DNA from: Dallia pectoralis
Taxonomy: Eukaryota; Chordata; Actinopteri; Esociformes; Umbridae
DNA length: 64,000 bases
Direction of reading: 5' to 3'
NCBI GenBank assembly: GCA_029465975.1
Contig: CM055754.1
Span: forward strand, 9,771,929 to 9,835,928
Shown here: one piece after another, positions 38,401 through 53,238 of the stretch
Position numbering within the stretch: the stretch's first letter is position 1
Layout of the letters: the number at the start of each line of letters is the position of its first letter
Program-made: the position numbers and the translations under genes
Notes under the pieces: generated by a model
Told to the model about the DNA's origin: nothing
Database searches by the model: none
The model's input: only the letters and a program-made list of their open reading frames with translations

Positions 38401-41400
38401 AGCACAGCTGGAGCTGAGCAAACAGCAAATCCATGAAACATATGATTTCCATAGAGACAGGAGAAGAGTAAAAAAAGGTGTCAATAAATATAAACGCAGA
38501 GATAAAACTAGGTCCTGCATCGGGTCCAATTGTGTTCTAACATTAATTAACACTAACATTATGTTAGGTGTTAATCTTCCACAACAGACTGTATCCCCTA
38601 CTAATAACAACCTAAGTGCATTCCATAATGAACCATTCTGTACGCTTTTCTGCAAAAAGTATCTCGTATATGTTACAATGGGAGGGTGACAAATATAGTG
38701 TGGTTGGATTGTGTATCAAACAAAAGTGAATACACCCCTCATTTTTGTAAATATTTGATCATATCTTTTCATATAACACTTTGCTACAATGTAAAGTAGT
38801 GAGTGTACAGCTTATATAACAGCTTGTAGTGTACATTTGCAGTCCCCTCATAATAACCTCCCTGGTGTCATGTGACTCGTTAGTGTTACAAGGTCCCAGG
38901 TGTGATACAATTGGTGTTATCGTCTCACATACTCATACATCAACATGGCACCTCATGGCAAAGACATTTCTGAGGATCTTGAAAAAATAATTGTTGCACT
39001 ACATAAAGATGGCCTAGCCTATAAGAAGATTGCCAAGACCCTGATAATGAGCTGCAACATGATGGCCAAGACCATACAGCGGTTTAACAGGTTCTGCTCA
39101 GAACAGGCCTTGCCATGGTTGACCAAAGAAGTAAAGTACACGTGCTCAGCGTCATATCCAGAGTTTGTCTTTGGGAAATATGAGTGCTGCCAGCATTGCT
39201 GCAAAGGTAGAAGAGGCGGGGGGGTCACCTTGTCAGTGCTCAGACCATATGCCGCACTCTGCATCAAAGTGGTCTGCTTGGCAGACGCCCCACAAGGAAG
39301 CCTCTTCTAAAGATGATGCACAAAAATGCCTGCAATAAGTTTGCTTAAGACAAGCAGACTAAGGACATGGATTACTGGAACCATGTCCTGTGGTCTGAAG
39401 AGACCAAGATAAATGTATTTGGTTCAGATGGTGATAGCGTGTCTGGCGACAACCAGGTGATGAGTACAAAGACAAGTATGTCCTGCCTACAGTCAAGCAT
39501 GACGGTGGGGGAGTGTCATGGTCTGGGGCTGCATGAGTGCTGCCGGCCCTAGGGAGTAGGGAGCTACAGCTCATAGAAGGAACCATGAATGCCAACATGT
39601 ACAATGACATACTGAAGCAGAGCATGATCCCCTCCTTTTGGAGACTGGGCCGGATTCCAACCCCAACCACACCTCCAAGACTATAACTGCCTGGCTAAAA
39701 AGGCTGAGGGTAAAGGTGATGGACTGGCCAAGCATGTCTCCAGACTATTGAGCACCTGTGGGACATCCTCAAATGAAAGGTGGAAGACCAGAAGGTCTCT
39801 AACATGCACCAGTGGTGTTGTCATGGAGTGGAAGAGGACTCCAGTGGCGACTTGTGAAGCTCTGCTAAACTCCATGCACAAAAGAGTTAAGGCAGTGCTG
39901 GAAAATATTGGTGGGCACAAGGTTATAAATAATAACTGTTTTCTTTTACTTTGGTTACAGAATCCTCCATTTGCAGTGACTACAGCCTTGCAGACCTTTA
40001 GCATTCTAGTTGTCATTTCAAGTGCCGTCCACAAGGTTAGGTGCTTAAAACAGACAACTCTAAGTTTGAGGTGTTGGGGTCACAAACATGAACATTTGTA
40101 AAATGCAGACCAAATAAAGACACTGGAGAAGCAATTGATGCCATCTGTCAGGCATGTGATTCTCTGGGGGTGTTTTGGTAGTGGTGAAGTGGGAGAATGT
40201 ACAGGGTAAATGGGATCTTGAAGGAAGGCTATGATAACATTTTCAATACTACACCATGTGGAAGGCGCTTCCTCCTACAAGAGGACAATGACCAAATTCA
40301 CAAGTATAAACTATACAAAAGCAAGAACGATTTAGGGAAGAAGCAGTCAGCTGGTATTCTGTCTATAATGGAGTGGCCAGAACAGTCAACGAATCTCAAC
40401 CCTGTTGTGAGAGCAGCTGGACTGTACGGTATGTAAGAAGTGGCCATTAAGACAATCCAATTTCAGGGATTTGCTTTAGGAAGCATGGGGTGAAATCTCT
40501 TCAAATTACCTCAACAAATTCACAACTAGAATGCCAAAATCTACAGATCTGTAATTGCTGCAATTGGAGAATTCTTTGACCAAATCAAAGTTCACAATAA
40601 TCATGTAAATTGAAAAATCATTATCTCAAACCATTTTAATTATTATATTTGCTATATTTCTCTATTCAAACTAATTTTATTTATGTTTTTATGGTTAAAA
40701 AGCTGAAAATGTACCATTGACTCATGTCATATGAGAAAGGAAAGACATTAATTCATTAATTTTGTGTAGCGTACAAAAGTGTTAAGACAATTTGAACAAT
40801 ATATAAGCTTACTTTATTATGACGATAAAGACAAATTAACATGTCGTAATTATTCTACAGACTGATTTGGTGAAGTGGACTGCATGTTGTTAAATAACTA
40901 TGAAATGTAAATTTTATACAACATCTCCATTCCCAAGAAGTTAACGTTATGACTTGTGTTTTTTTTTATTTAACAGACAGACCACACCAAACAAAGGTAA
41001 ATAAGTTTGAATCAACATATTTCATTAATAGACCACAGACTTTCCCGAAATGTAATGATGTGTGTTCCTGGCAGTGTACTGCCCTTTTTGAAACAATTGT
41101 TAAATGTCATATCAGCCATCTGTCGATCATGATACAAACAATTGCATCTACAGCAAAACACTAGTTGAACTATAGATCTATATAGAGAAAAAAGTAGAAT
41201 GTAGTATAGAGACATTGAGCCCCTTATATAGCGCTCACGTTTTACTCAATTAGGTAACACCCTTCAGGACAGTGAAAAGGCTGCTCACCAGACTGCAATC
41301 AAATGTGCATAGTTATGCCTAACTTGAGAACTTATTTTAATGCTGCCATGAGGCTGAAGTTAATGTCCTTCCTGACATTGGAGACTGAAAAGAGTTACCC

Positions 41401-44400
41401 AGTAAGCAATGGTGCTCTGCCAACTAAAACTGGTTATCATTGAGAGTGGGGCCTCAGGGAAAATACTGCATTTCAATAATGTTTCATTACAAGCCCCCAT
41501 GATACAGCATGTTTAATTTTTCTAATCTAAGCACTTTGAAAGGGTAAGGGCTGGGATGGTGTTAGAAAGCACTACAGAAGCAACATAGTACAATACTGTT
41601 ACCGTACCATTTCTTAGGTGAGCGTGTGTATCAATTTAGCGAACAATGCAAAGCCGATCAATAAGTTATGCATTTCTCCAAATGCCAGCAACATACACAG
41701 CTCATTCATAATTTTAACACCATAAGCATAAACTGGTTGGCAATTGAAATAAAACAGTTTTGCAATAATGGAAAAATGTATAGACAACTGTATTATGTAA
41801 CAAAGAAATGTGTTCCTCATGTCGAGATATTTGTAACAAAGACAAAAACAATGGCTGTTGAGACGAGGGGGGTGGTACCAGAATTTAAACTGGATGCATG
41901 GCATTCTAGCCATGTGCTTTTTTGGTCTGTAACACATGGTCTAGCATGCATTGGAGCTAGGGATTCACAATATTTGTTTTTGGCCGATATCCTATATGCC
42001 GATAATTTTAAACTTGTTTCGGCCGATACCGATATACTTGTAGAAAAAAAAATTGTGCCAGACAGTGCCACATTTTATTTTTAAGTTCAGACTTCAAACG
42101 TCAGTCCTTACGAGTAAAATAAATAAACATACATTTTGAAATAATTTACGTAATTCATGTAGCACGACATGCACTCGTTCTCTTTCTATTTTCCATTTCC
42201 TAAACATATTATCAAATGCGAATGCAATTGCAACTGCTGTGTGGGAACCGGAGCACCGGAGCACTTCAGTGAGGGAGGTCTATCCAATGGGCAGAGGGGC
42301 TAAACATGCTAACAGGACTGGTATAACTAATGTAACTGTCGACAACACTCAAGAGTTCAGTTAATGCGACATCAGTAGTGACAGCTAATAGCATAACGCC
42401 CCTAATAGCATAACACGCTCTAGCTACATCATTAGCCTGCTGAAGCCGACATCTTCCACCACGCTGAACGGCTGGTTAACATGAGCAATACATTCAATGA
42501 TTTAGTCGTTAAACTCTATTACCTTTGGATGTTCGCTGCTGTATTTTAGAGCTTTGTCACTGAAGTAGAGGCAGCTTATGGGTTTTTACCGGCGTTTTTT
42601 CCTTCTGACTTTTCGTAAATTCTTGGTGCTGCTCGGGATGACGGCTCTTAAGATGCGTAATCATATTTGTAGTGTTGAACGAGTGTTGTGTTACGCCTCC
42701 TCACATCACTTGTGCTTTACAACTACTGCAAATAGCAAGTTTGTTATCTGTTTTACAGATCTCTATATACCTCCACACAGCCAACATGTAGGACGTTTAA
42801 GTTGCTGCCGTTCATGTTACGTTCACGGTTGTCACGCGTGCATAGTAAACACGCCACACTATCGGCAAGGCTCATCGGCAGAAATATTAATATCTGCTGA
42901 TGCCGATATAGATAATTTTAAGCTTTTATCGGCTGATACCGATGTCGTGCCGATATCATCGTGCATCCCTAATTGGAGCATCATATTAACCTGGAACGTG
43001 GGATTATGTTGGTTATACCAGGTAATAATATTAGGCATAATTACAATACATCTTATTATTTTACATGGAGATGTGGGATGATCAAATTGTTAGCTAATTC
43101 GTTGCGTTCGCAGTGCAATAGAGAACTAACATTTGGCTAACTTTTTTTTTTCAAATGGCACCAGAAAGCGTAGTTTTAAAATTAGACTGTTCATGTCTTT
43201 GTCTATGATTTCTTTCTTCACCGTACAAGATGACAGGACATATACAGGGGTTGAGCCACATTTGTTGTTTGTTGTTTGTTGTGATGATAGTTCTGTGCAG
43301 AAAACTATCAAGAGTTCATTCAGATTTTGAAAGCCTGAAAGGGTATACAGTAGACTTTCAAGCACAAGCTGGCATGGGTGTAAATGAATTAGTAGAGCAA
43401 CAGGCTTCTTGGTATGCTCGCTTAGGGCTGTGCAATTAATTTACTTTTCAATTTTAATTACGATTATGGCCTCCAACGATTATAAAAACAAAATAATCAA
43501 GCTACTGTGCGCAACTGTGCACTTTCCTAAAACACCAAATTCACACTGCCTGGGCTGTGGAATTTTTAGTTCAGCTCGAGCCAAGAAAGTTCAGCTCAAG
43601 TCAAAAAGAGAGCTTTCTTCAACTAAATGGCTAAAGCTGACGGATTCAAGAAACTGGTAAACATTTTGCATTACCGTTATGCACCATCGCGATTGCGATA
43701 ACATTTTACCTGAGTTGCACTGAGGAAGTTGCAAATGATGTGTCTAGCCGAATACTTTGCCACTACAACAAACATGTGGGAAAGCTACACCACAGAGCTG
43801 TTAATCAGTCTAACAATTTGTTATATCGACGCCGATTTGAAGACGACGTGTAACGGCGCAATTGTATAAACAATTAACACTCAACGACATAGACGCATAA
43901 CATTATACAATGCAAAGCAATGAGAAAAGTTCAGCAAAATCTAAAATATTCTTAAATAAGTAGTAGTATAGTCATAAATATATAGTAATAATTAGAATGA
44001 GTTTTTTAGTAGGCTGTGGCACAGCACTACAACATTCTGAGCTGATTTTTTTTTATCATTTTTATAAATGCAAGAAATAAATATTTAGTGTTTTTCAGTT
44101 GGTTGTGGAAGTGCGCATGGTGGATTTATTTTGATCGAATTCATTATTATAATTAATTTCTTTCAGTTATATTATATTCAGGGAAATCCATAGTTTAAAA
44201 TACAATAAAAAGCTGTTTTTCAAAGTAAATAAATACATGGAGTTTCCAATGTCAATTAGTAATTGTGTTTAATAATGGTTCTCAATTATGACCAAAATAA
44301 TCGTGATTATGATTTTTGCCATAATCGAGCAGCCCTATGCTTAGGGCTGCTCGATTAAGGGAAAAAATCATAATCACGATTATTGTAGTCGATATTGAAA

Positions 44401-47400
44401 TCACGATTATTTTAAACGATTATTTAAATGATTTTGGAATAATGTTGCATTTATTAAATTAAACAGTGAAACAACAGTGCAAACTCCTTGAACTGAAAAC
44501 CCCTACAGGGTCCGTGTTAACCGATGGCCCGGGGCCAGTAAAAAAGTATGCCGGGCCAGTGATTGGCTTTGTCTATATCAGGGCTTGAATTTCGGTGCGG
44601 GATTGCGCATAATTTAAACCATTCCCGCAAGGTTAGTTTTTATAGTGCGAGAAATTCCCAAACAAATATATTTGCTTCATCTCAGACCGAGGTAAAGTTG
44701 GTTGGATATTCAATATTGGATATTCAACGGATATTCGGAGCCTGAGATCAGGTCAAGTACTTCTTACATTAAAATTGTTTCTAATTAATTATTGTGGACG
44801 GATCGACAAATACGTCTTGTGAATGTTCACATGTCTTTAGGTTGGTATTTTGATATGTTATTGGCATTGTTTCATTTTAATACACTTCTGAGTGCGACTG
44901 GTTACTATGGCAAAATGAGTAGTGGTGCTAGATGGTCCCCTAACATTTCAGAATGTCGTCATTAATTGCACTGTATGCATGAATAAATACAATTTTATGA
45001 AAACATGTTTTTATTCTCTTTCTTTCAGGGCCAATAAAAATATAGAATGGGCCAGTAAAACTTTGATCTACTGGCCCGAAGGGCCCGTGGGGATTTTTTT
45101 TTACGTTGAACCCTGCACTATTTAGAAGTATAAATACTACAAAAAATATTTACTAACTTTTAAATATTATTAAATAATAACTGTAGCAGTGTTCTTTCAC
45201 AATCTTTTATAAAGTATAAAGTAAGTATATACATATATTTTTACATATTTCTAATATACTGACAGGTCTTAAAACATGTATTGAACATTTTGTCAAACTA
45301 AATTTAACAAATTCCAGTCAGTCATGAGAAAATAAAAATGGTTCGGTATGGGGCACATGTCTTTGGCCAGAAAGTATGCCACCGCGTCTGTAAATTTGTT
45401 ATGCCTCATTGAGGTAGACTGATAAAATGTAGCGCTATTAAATGCGTCTTTTATTGACGACTGTGTTGCAGTTGGGGTTGTTGCCTTGCTCTTCTCATTG
45501 TGATTTTTTACTTTTAGTTTGTCATAGGTGACTTTGTGGTTAATTTTTAGGTGGTTGAAAAGATTTGTGGTATTACGTACTGGTGCAGACACCACCGTGA
45601 AGCAAATCTTGCATATTACTTGTTTCTGCTCCACGTCGGATCGCTGAAATCCAAACATTTGCCATACAACGGAATTTAGTCGGCCCTTTTTGTTCACCAA
45701 ATTATGCTTTTCTCCCTCTGCCATCTTCACTCGCGTTGATTTTTTTAAACGACACCCCCTGACACCAGACACCTTGCTGGCAGTGTTGGCCGAGTGAGTT
45801 TAGCTTTCTGGAACTAGCGAAAGTGCGCATTTGCGATATTTCTCGATTATACTGTTTGCATAATCGTTAGGATGCGAAATCGAATTGAAATTTCGATTAA
45901 TTGAACAGCCCTATTTAAAAGTAGATTTATTTGAACAGTGAGACAGATTAACGCATTTCAAATAAATTATGAATTGATTTGCATTTTACTCAGTAAAAAA
46001 AGTATTTGATCCCCTGTCAATCAGCAATATTCATGGATCCCAGACCCTTTTATGCAGGTAACGAGCTGAGATTAGGAGCACCCACCTTAAAGGGACACTC
46101 TTAAAGGGAATGCTCCTAATCTCAGCTTGTTGCCTGTTAAAAAAAGACACCTGTCCACAGAAGCTACCAATTAGCTTTAGGGCTGAACGATATTCTGTTT
46201 TAGCATGCGCGATAGTCACATCGTCGGAACATGCGATGTGAAGAAGGGTAGCACCCGTAAACGTATTAAGAGAACGGTTGCACCAGGGTAGCGCACAGTA
46301 AACAGAGTTTATTTCATGGCTTGTTGCTGGAGTGACATGCAGCGTGCCTGCTCAGTGATTGGTTCACGTTCCGCATGCCTGCTCAGTGATTGGTTCACTG
46401 TGCCGCTGCCCACCGCCCACAGCCAACATTCTCTGGCAATCCTGTAGCTAAAAATGAGCAACGAGAGGATCCGCCGCAAAAAAAGATTTCATACCAAAAA
46501 TAAAGTCCAAATTAGCTATTTCGGACTATTTCGGCTACAAAAAGGATGTTGACCAAAACCAGGTACTTTGCCTAGAATGTTATAAAGTTGTGGACACAAA
46601 ACAAGGAAACACCACCAATTTGTCTGATCACTTAAAACGGCACCCCAAGGCTCTTTACGGCGAATACAGAGTCAACCAAAACAAAAAAAACTGTGATGCC
46701 TTTGCCAGTGTGACACTAGGGGTGTGCGATATATATCGTTTGCGATAATATCGTCATTGTTGTTTAAACGATATGCAAAATCATATTATCTAGTATGGCA
46801 CTCATTTTTTTTAGAAACCAATCAAAACGCTGCATCAATTATTGTTCGCGAATTGACTGCGCGCATAGGGTGCACATGTGACACGCGCATTCAGAGCGTG
46901 CGGTGCTGACAGAAGTTAAAATGAGCAAAGAAACTGTGACAGAAGATATTTAAACACCAGCAAACAATCCACGGTAGATTAAATTCCTAGACGTGGGTCG
47001 TCATCACTAGCATGGGTTTTGGTTTCGATTATGAGTCCGATCTTTTTGATCATCTTCGAACTACCCACCGCACTGTATATGAGGATTAAACTGAATATAT
47101 ATTATATATATGCCGTGATATATCAAATAAAATAAAAATAAAAAACCACGTAACAAACTTTGGCGGATTCATTTAGCAAGAAAGTACCTTACGACAGAAA
47201 AATCGACAGACGGCAAGATCTAATAAACGCTGTTACCAATTACGTTGCCAGAGACATGGTACCAATTGAAGCGGTAGAGATGTTTTTAAACAGTTTTTAA
47301 AGACGTTACACCCAAGATACACAATGCCTGGATGGAAATACTTTAGTAAAACATTGTGCCTAAATAGTATGAATCATGTCGGTAAACTCTTGGCATGAAG

Positions 47401-50400
47401 TGCAAAAGGTTTTACATTTTGCCGCAACAACCGATTTGTGGTCAAGCAGAACGTCAGAGCCAAGTCAATAAATTGAGAATACTATGGGCTAGTTTTGTGT
47501 ATTTTTGAATATAGAACATTTTACAGAAGGGAGTAATTTGTTTACTAAGGTTTTCTAGTGCTGTTTTTGACAGAAGTTTGCATTTAGATACCATTATTAT
47601 AATGTAATATTTGTTAGTATACTGCAAAGTTCACCTTACAGCAGAGCAGTGATTTGTGTTGTTTCTACATGCATGCTTCAGTTTTAAATAATAAATACCC
47701 ATTCCAACAATATGTTTCAACTAGTAATATATTAATATCTTATTGACATTGTAAAACGGAGCTAGTAGAATATAAGATATTTACAAACACATTTTTGAAT
47801 AATGCTAAATATCGTCATATTATCGTTATCGGCAAAATCCCAAAAAATATTGAGATATAATTTTTTGTCAATATTGCACACCCCTATGTGACACCTTACC
47901 AGAAAGGCTCTCAATGACAGAAACAAATAACAGACGCAATAACGTTTTATATCGCAATTGATATGTTGCCATTAAACACCGTCACTAAAGAAGGATTTAA
48001 GAAAATGTTTCGAACTCTTGAGAAGCGGTATGTTATACCATCCCTGTATGAAAAATGTCAAATCTAAGACTGAAACAGAGCTGTCACACGTGGAATACTA
48101 TGCAGCTACAACAGACTTATGGTCCAGCAGGACAACCGAGCCCTACATGAGTCTGATGGAATGGTAATTATTGACTTTAGCCTGGATTGATGGCTCGCAA
48201 TATCGCAATATATATCGTTGGGGAAAAAATATCGCAATGTAATTTTTTTCCAATATCGTGCAGCCCTAATCAGCTTCCAAACTCTCCACCATGGCCAAGC
48301 CCAAAGACCTGTCCAATGATGTGAGGGATCTGTTTGCAGAACTACACAGGCTGGAATGGGCTATAAGACAATAACCAAGGAGCTTGGTGAGGTGAAAACA
48401 GTTGGCGGATTATTCGCAAATGGAATAAACAAACTGTCAATCTCACTTCGTCTGGGGCTCCATGAAAGATCTCACCTCATGAAGAATCAATGACCATGAG
48501 AACGGTGAGGAATCAGGCCAGAACTATACAGAATAATCTTGACAATGATCTCAAGGCAGCTGGGACCTTAGTCACCAAGAAAACAATTGATAACACACTA
48601 CGTCGTGAAGGAATTAAATCCCTGGTTTTCAGTCCTTGCTCAAGGTTCCCCTGCTCAAGAAAGCACATGTACAGGGCCGTCTGAAGTTTGCCAATGAACA
48701 TCCAAATGATTTGGAGGAAAACTAGGTGAAATTGTTGTGGTCAGATGAGACCAAAATTGAGCTATTTGGCATCAACCCGCCATGTTTGGAGGAAGAATGC
48801 TGCCTACGACCCCAATAACACCATCCCCAACATCAAACATGGAGGTGGAAACATTATGCTTTAGGGGTGATTTTCTGGTAAGGGGCTGGACAACTTCACT
48901 GCATCAAAGGGACGATGGATGGGGCCATGTACCGCCAATATTTGGGTGAGAACCTCCTTTCCTCAGCCAGGGTATGGAAAATTGATCATGGATGGGTATT
49001 CCAACGTGACAATGACCCAAAGCACACAGCCAAGGCTACAAACGAGAGGCTCAAGAGGAAGTACATTAAGACCCTGGATTGGCCAAGCCAGTCTCCAGAC
49101 CTTAATCCCATAGAAAATCTGTGTAGGGGGCTGAAGTTTAGCCTTGAAACCTCAATGACTTTGGAGAAGATCTGCAAAGACGAGTGGTACAGAATCCATC
49201 CTGAGATGTGTGCAAAACTGATGGCCAACTACAACAAACGTCTGACCACTGTCCTTGTCAACAAGGGTTTTGCCGGCAAGTACCAAGTCATGTTTTGCCA
49301 AAAAGGTGAAATACTTGTTTCATTGAGTAAAATGCAAATCAATTTATTTGAAATACGTTATTCTGGATTTTTTTGTTGTTATTCTGGATTTTTTTGTTGT
49401 TATTCTGTCTCTCACTGTTCGAATAAACCTACCATTAACATTAAAAACTGATTGTGTCTTTGTAAGTGGGCAAATGAACAAAATCAGAAAGGGAAAATCA
49501 TTTCTTCCTTGACTTTAGCTGCACATTCGTGATAATAAACATTGCGCAACATCCAATAAAATTGTAAAACAATATAGCTTTCAAAGTCCATGAGTCCAGA
49601 AAATACAAACACCAGTCAGAACACCCAAAAGTTTATACAAGTGACGTTACTGGATCCATTTAAAGAGCCAGTGTGAGAGAATAAAAACAGCCAACACTTC
49701 AGATAAGATCCTATTGACCGACCGGTTACCTGCCCCTAGGCCTTAAGACAACACACCCCCACGCGCTCAGCTGCATATCTAAAGGCAGCATCTGATCCAG
49801 CAGAATGAAGGCAATCATACTCCTGTAGTGGAGACCTTAGTGAGCGTTCCCCACTATCCGACAGATCAGCATAATTTAAACTACAGCCTGCTCACTCTTC
49901 TTAGTGTTTCTTTAATCCCATCAAATAAATCAATTTCAATTTAGCTAGATGGTAATTGATCAGTAATAATTTTCATGTATTCAATTTTATTGGTTATGAA
50001 CTAGGGATGCAAATTATCGATTAATTCATTAATCATTAGTTGATTGACTTTATCGATCAATTAACGATTAACTGATAAGCGGCTTTTTTCCGGAGAATGT
50101 ACATTTCTCACGGTATCAATAGTGTCTTTAACACTTTTCACGATATATTTCTTAATTTCGGTCCATACGATATAATTCCGATATCGATATGAACAATAAA
50201 AAAAGCCAAGAACACCCACAACAAATGTCTGTAATTACAATCTTCTGAAAAAGAATTTGCCAAGTCTATGAAACCTCCTCCTATAAAACTAGATAATATT
50301 TTAGAAATGAAACGGTACAAATAAATTAACCTTCACTTTTTATTTGAATTTAAGCTTTATACAAACAAGTCATATAAACATAAGACTCTCAGACTGACCT

Positions 50401-53201
50401 AACACGCTGCTAATCAGCTCCACTCTCCGGCACTTTTAGCAGCACGCTGAAACCTGAAGTTTATCAGATCTCAGAAAGCCGAACCACTTCCATGCCACTG
50501 AATTAGTTCTTTCCTCTCTTATCAACTGTCTGCTTTCTCCTCATTTGTGGAAGCTCGTTCAGTCACGTTCGGTCATGGGCGCTCATTTTGTAGCTTAAAC
50601 TTGACGAGTTGGAGATAAGCAAAAATATTGAAATATATCAAAAATGTGTTTAAGAATCATATCACCGTTATTGAAAAAAATGACAGCGATATACATTGAT
50701 ATTGAATTTTAAATGCTCCCACACTCCACTCCGTGTTGACCACCTCATGCTTGGTTTCTTTTTTGATGCCTCAAGTTAGTGTCGGGTCACTCGCCGCCCG
50801 CGAGAATCTCGTGTCATGTTCAATTATGCCTACGTCCTGTGGAAAACGGTCTTTGATTGAAATGTTCAAATAACCGACAATTAATTTAATCGAGTAAATT
50901 CTTATTGACAATAGTCGATTAACCGTTTACATCCCTATTATGAATAAAACACAAGACCTTAGCTAATTTCTATTAACACTATTTGGTTCTGTAGTGAAAC
51001 CATGGCAGTTAACTGGCAGTTTCCAGGTTCCATTCCACTGAGTATAATACTCTCATTTTCCAAATGGTAGCCCTGAATCAGAAAACAACATGGATGGTTG
51101 TGTGATAAGAAATCCAGAGAATAGAAACTGGTCAGACTGGATCAATGAAATGCATGATGCTTGTCCTCTGTATCTACTCCTTAGCAGGCGATAACTGTGA
51201 GGAAGCTAAAAATGGACTTGGAAGGATACAGCTTGTTCAATCCCATGCATGCTTCCCACTCAACTTCAGTCTAGAACAGTCATCATTTGTTATCTATATT
51301 CTATTAGGCCTCATGTAAATAAACTGTTTTTTTTTCCTTAGGATTCATTCCCTGCATATACATTATCTATTTTTTGACAGATGGATTCTTATATCAGTTG
51401 GTACATAAAGTAAAATTCAGGTGTAGAAAACAGTGTAACAATGATCAATGTTAACTGCAGGAAAATCCTGTATTAGTCAAAGCTCGATTTTCCAAATAGT
51501 GTGGAGCTTGACCATGTGAAACTAGATAACACAAAATCTGTATCTCACTAACTCTTGGTGTAAATATTTCGGTCTAGAACAGCTACAAAGCTAATGAAGT
51601 AGGTTTACGGCTAGTCATTTGTCATTGTATGTGCATGCATTGTATGTGCATGTGCATATACACTCACCTAAAGGATTATAAGGAACACCTGTTCAATTTC
51701 TCATTAATGCAACTCTAAGCAACCAATCACATGGCAGTTGCTTCAATGCATTTAGGAGTGTGGTCCTGGTCAAGACAATCTCCTGAACTCCAAACTGAAT
51801 GTCAGAATGGGAAAGAAAGGTGATTTAAGCAATTTTGAGCGTGGCATGGTTGTTGGTGCCAGACGGGCCGGTCTGAGTATTTCACAATCTGCTCAGTTAC
51901 TGGGATTTTCACGCACAACCATTTCTAGGGTTTACAAAGAATGGTGTGAAAAGGGAAAAACATCCAGTCATCATGGCAGTCCTGAGGGAGAAAAAATGCC
52001 TTGTTGATGCTAGAGGTCAGAGGAGAATGGGCCGACTGATTCAAGCTGATAGAAGAGCAACTTAAACTGGAATAAACACTCATTACAACCGAGGTATGCA
52101 GCAAAGCATTTGTGAAGCCACAACACGCACAACCTTGAGGCGGATGGGCTACAACAGCAGAAGAGCCCTCGGGTACCACTCATCTCCACTACAAATAGGA
52201 AGAAGAGGCTACAATTTGCACAAGATCACCAAAATTGGACAGTTGAAGACTGGAAAAATGTTGCCTGGTCTGATGAGCCTCGATTTCAGTTGAGACATTC
52301 AGATGGTAGAATCAGAATTTGGCGTAAACAGAATGAGAACATGGATCCATCATGCCTTGTTACCACTGTGCAGGCTGGTGGTGGTGGTGGTGTAATGGTG
52401 TGGGGGATGTTTTCTTGGCACACTTTAGGCCCTTTAGTGCCAATTGAGCATCGTTTAAATACCACGGCCTACCTGAGCATTGTTTCTGACCATGTCCATC
52501 CATTTATGACCACCATGTACCCATCCTCTGATGGCTACTTCCAGCAGGATAATGCACCATGTCACAAAGCTCGAATCATTTCAAATTGGTTTCTAGAACA
52601 TGACAATGAGTTCACTGTACTGAAATGGCCCCCACAGTCAACAGATCTCAACCCTATAAAGCAGGGGTGGGCAAACTCAGGCCCACAGGCCGATTCTGGA
52701 CGTTGAGGCAATTTCATCGATCCTCGATCGGTATTAAAACAGTTAAGAGGGGAGTACAAAATACCCAGCAAGTCCAATTGTCATGCATCTGAATCTGAAT
52801 TATTATGAGTAATATGTAATAACACACCCACAGTATAAATGTTAGGTGTATACATTTAAATATTGTGCTTTTCTGGCCCACAAATCATTTACAATTAAGA
52901 AAATACCAAACAAATGTGGCCCTCCATTCAAAGCCCTGATGTGGCCCCTGAGCTGAAAAGTTTGCCCACCCCTGCTATAGAGCATCTTTGGGATGTGGTG
53001 GAATGGGAGCTTCGTGCCCTAGATGTGCATCCCACAAATCTCCATCAACTGCAAGACGCTATCCTATCAATATGGGCCAACATTTCTAAACGCTTTCAGC
53101 ACCTTGTTGAATCAATGCCAAGTACAATTAAGGCAGTTCTGAGAGCGAAAGAGGGTCAAACACAGTATTACTATGGTGTTCCTAATAATCCTTTAGGTGA
53201 G

Positions 53202-53238
<37 letters not shown>

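Larger units (their letters stand above)
44342..45913 (-). mobile_element. hAT element remnant, right member of an inverted pair
   Basis: The left end TAGGGCTGCTCGATTA mirrors the right end of the neighbouring element across a 4-bp gap. The right end, read inward, is TAGGGCTGTTCAATTAATCG and resembles the neighbour's left end. It holds a BED-finger transposase N-terminus on the minus strand and a MITE-like insert. Confidence 0.82.
45920..49480 (+). mobile_element. Tc1-like element, family E, split by nested hATs
   Basis: The left arm contains tttatttgaacagtgagaca, tgatttgcattttactcag and gtatttgatcccctg. The right arm contains the inverse (gagtaaaatgcaaatcaatt, ctcactgttcgaataaacct). The outermost ends are worn on both sides. 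Between the left arm and the transposase start lies the 2.1-kb hAT at 46178-48268. Confidence 0.8.

Noticed and set aside
41668..42084. 138-codon + strand ORF
   Set aside because: It runs from AT-rich intron into the left end of the hAT at 41958, with no recognisable domain.
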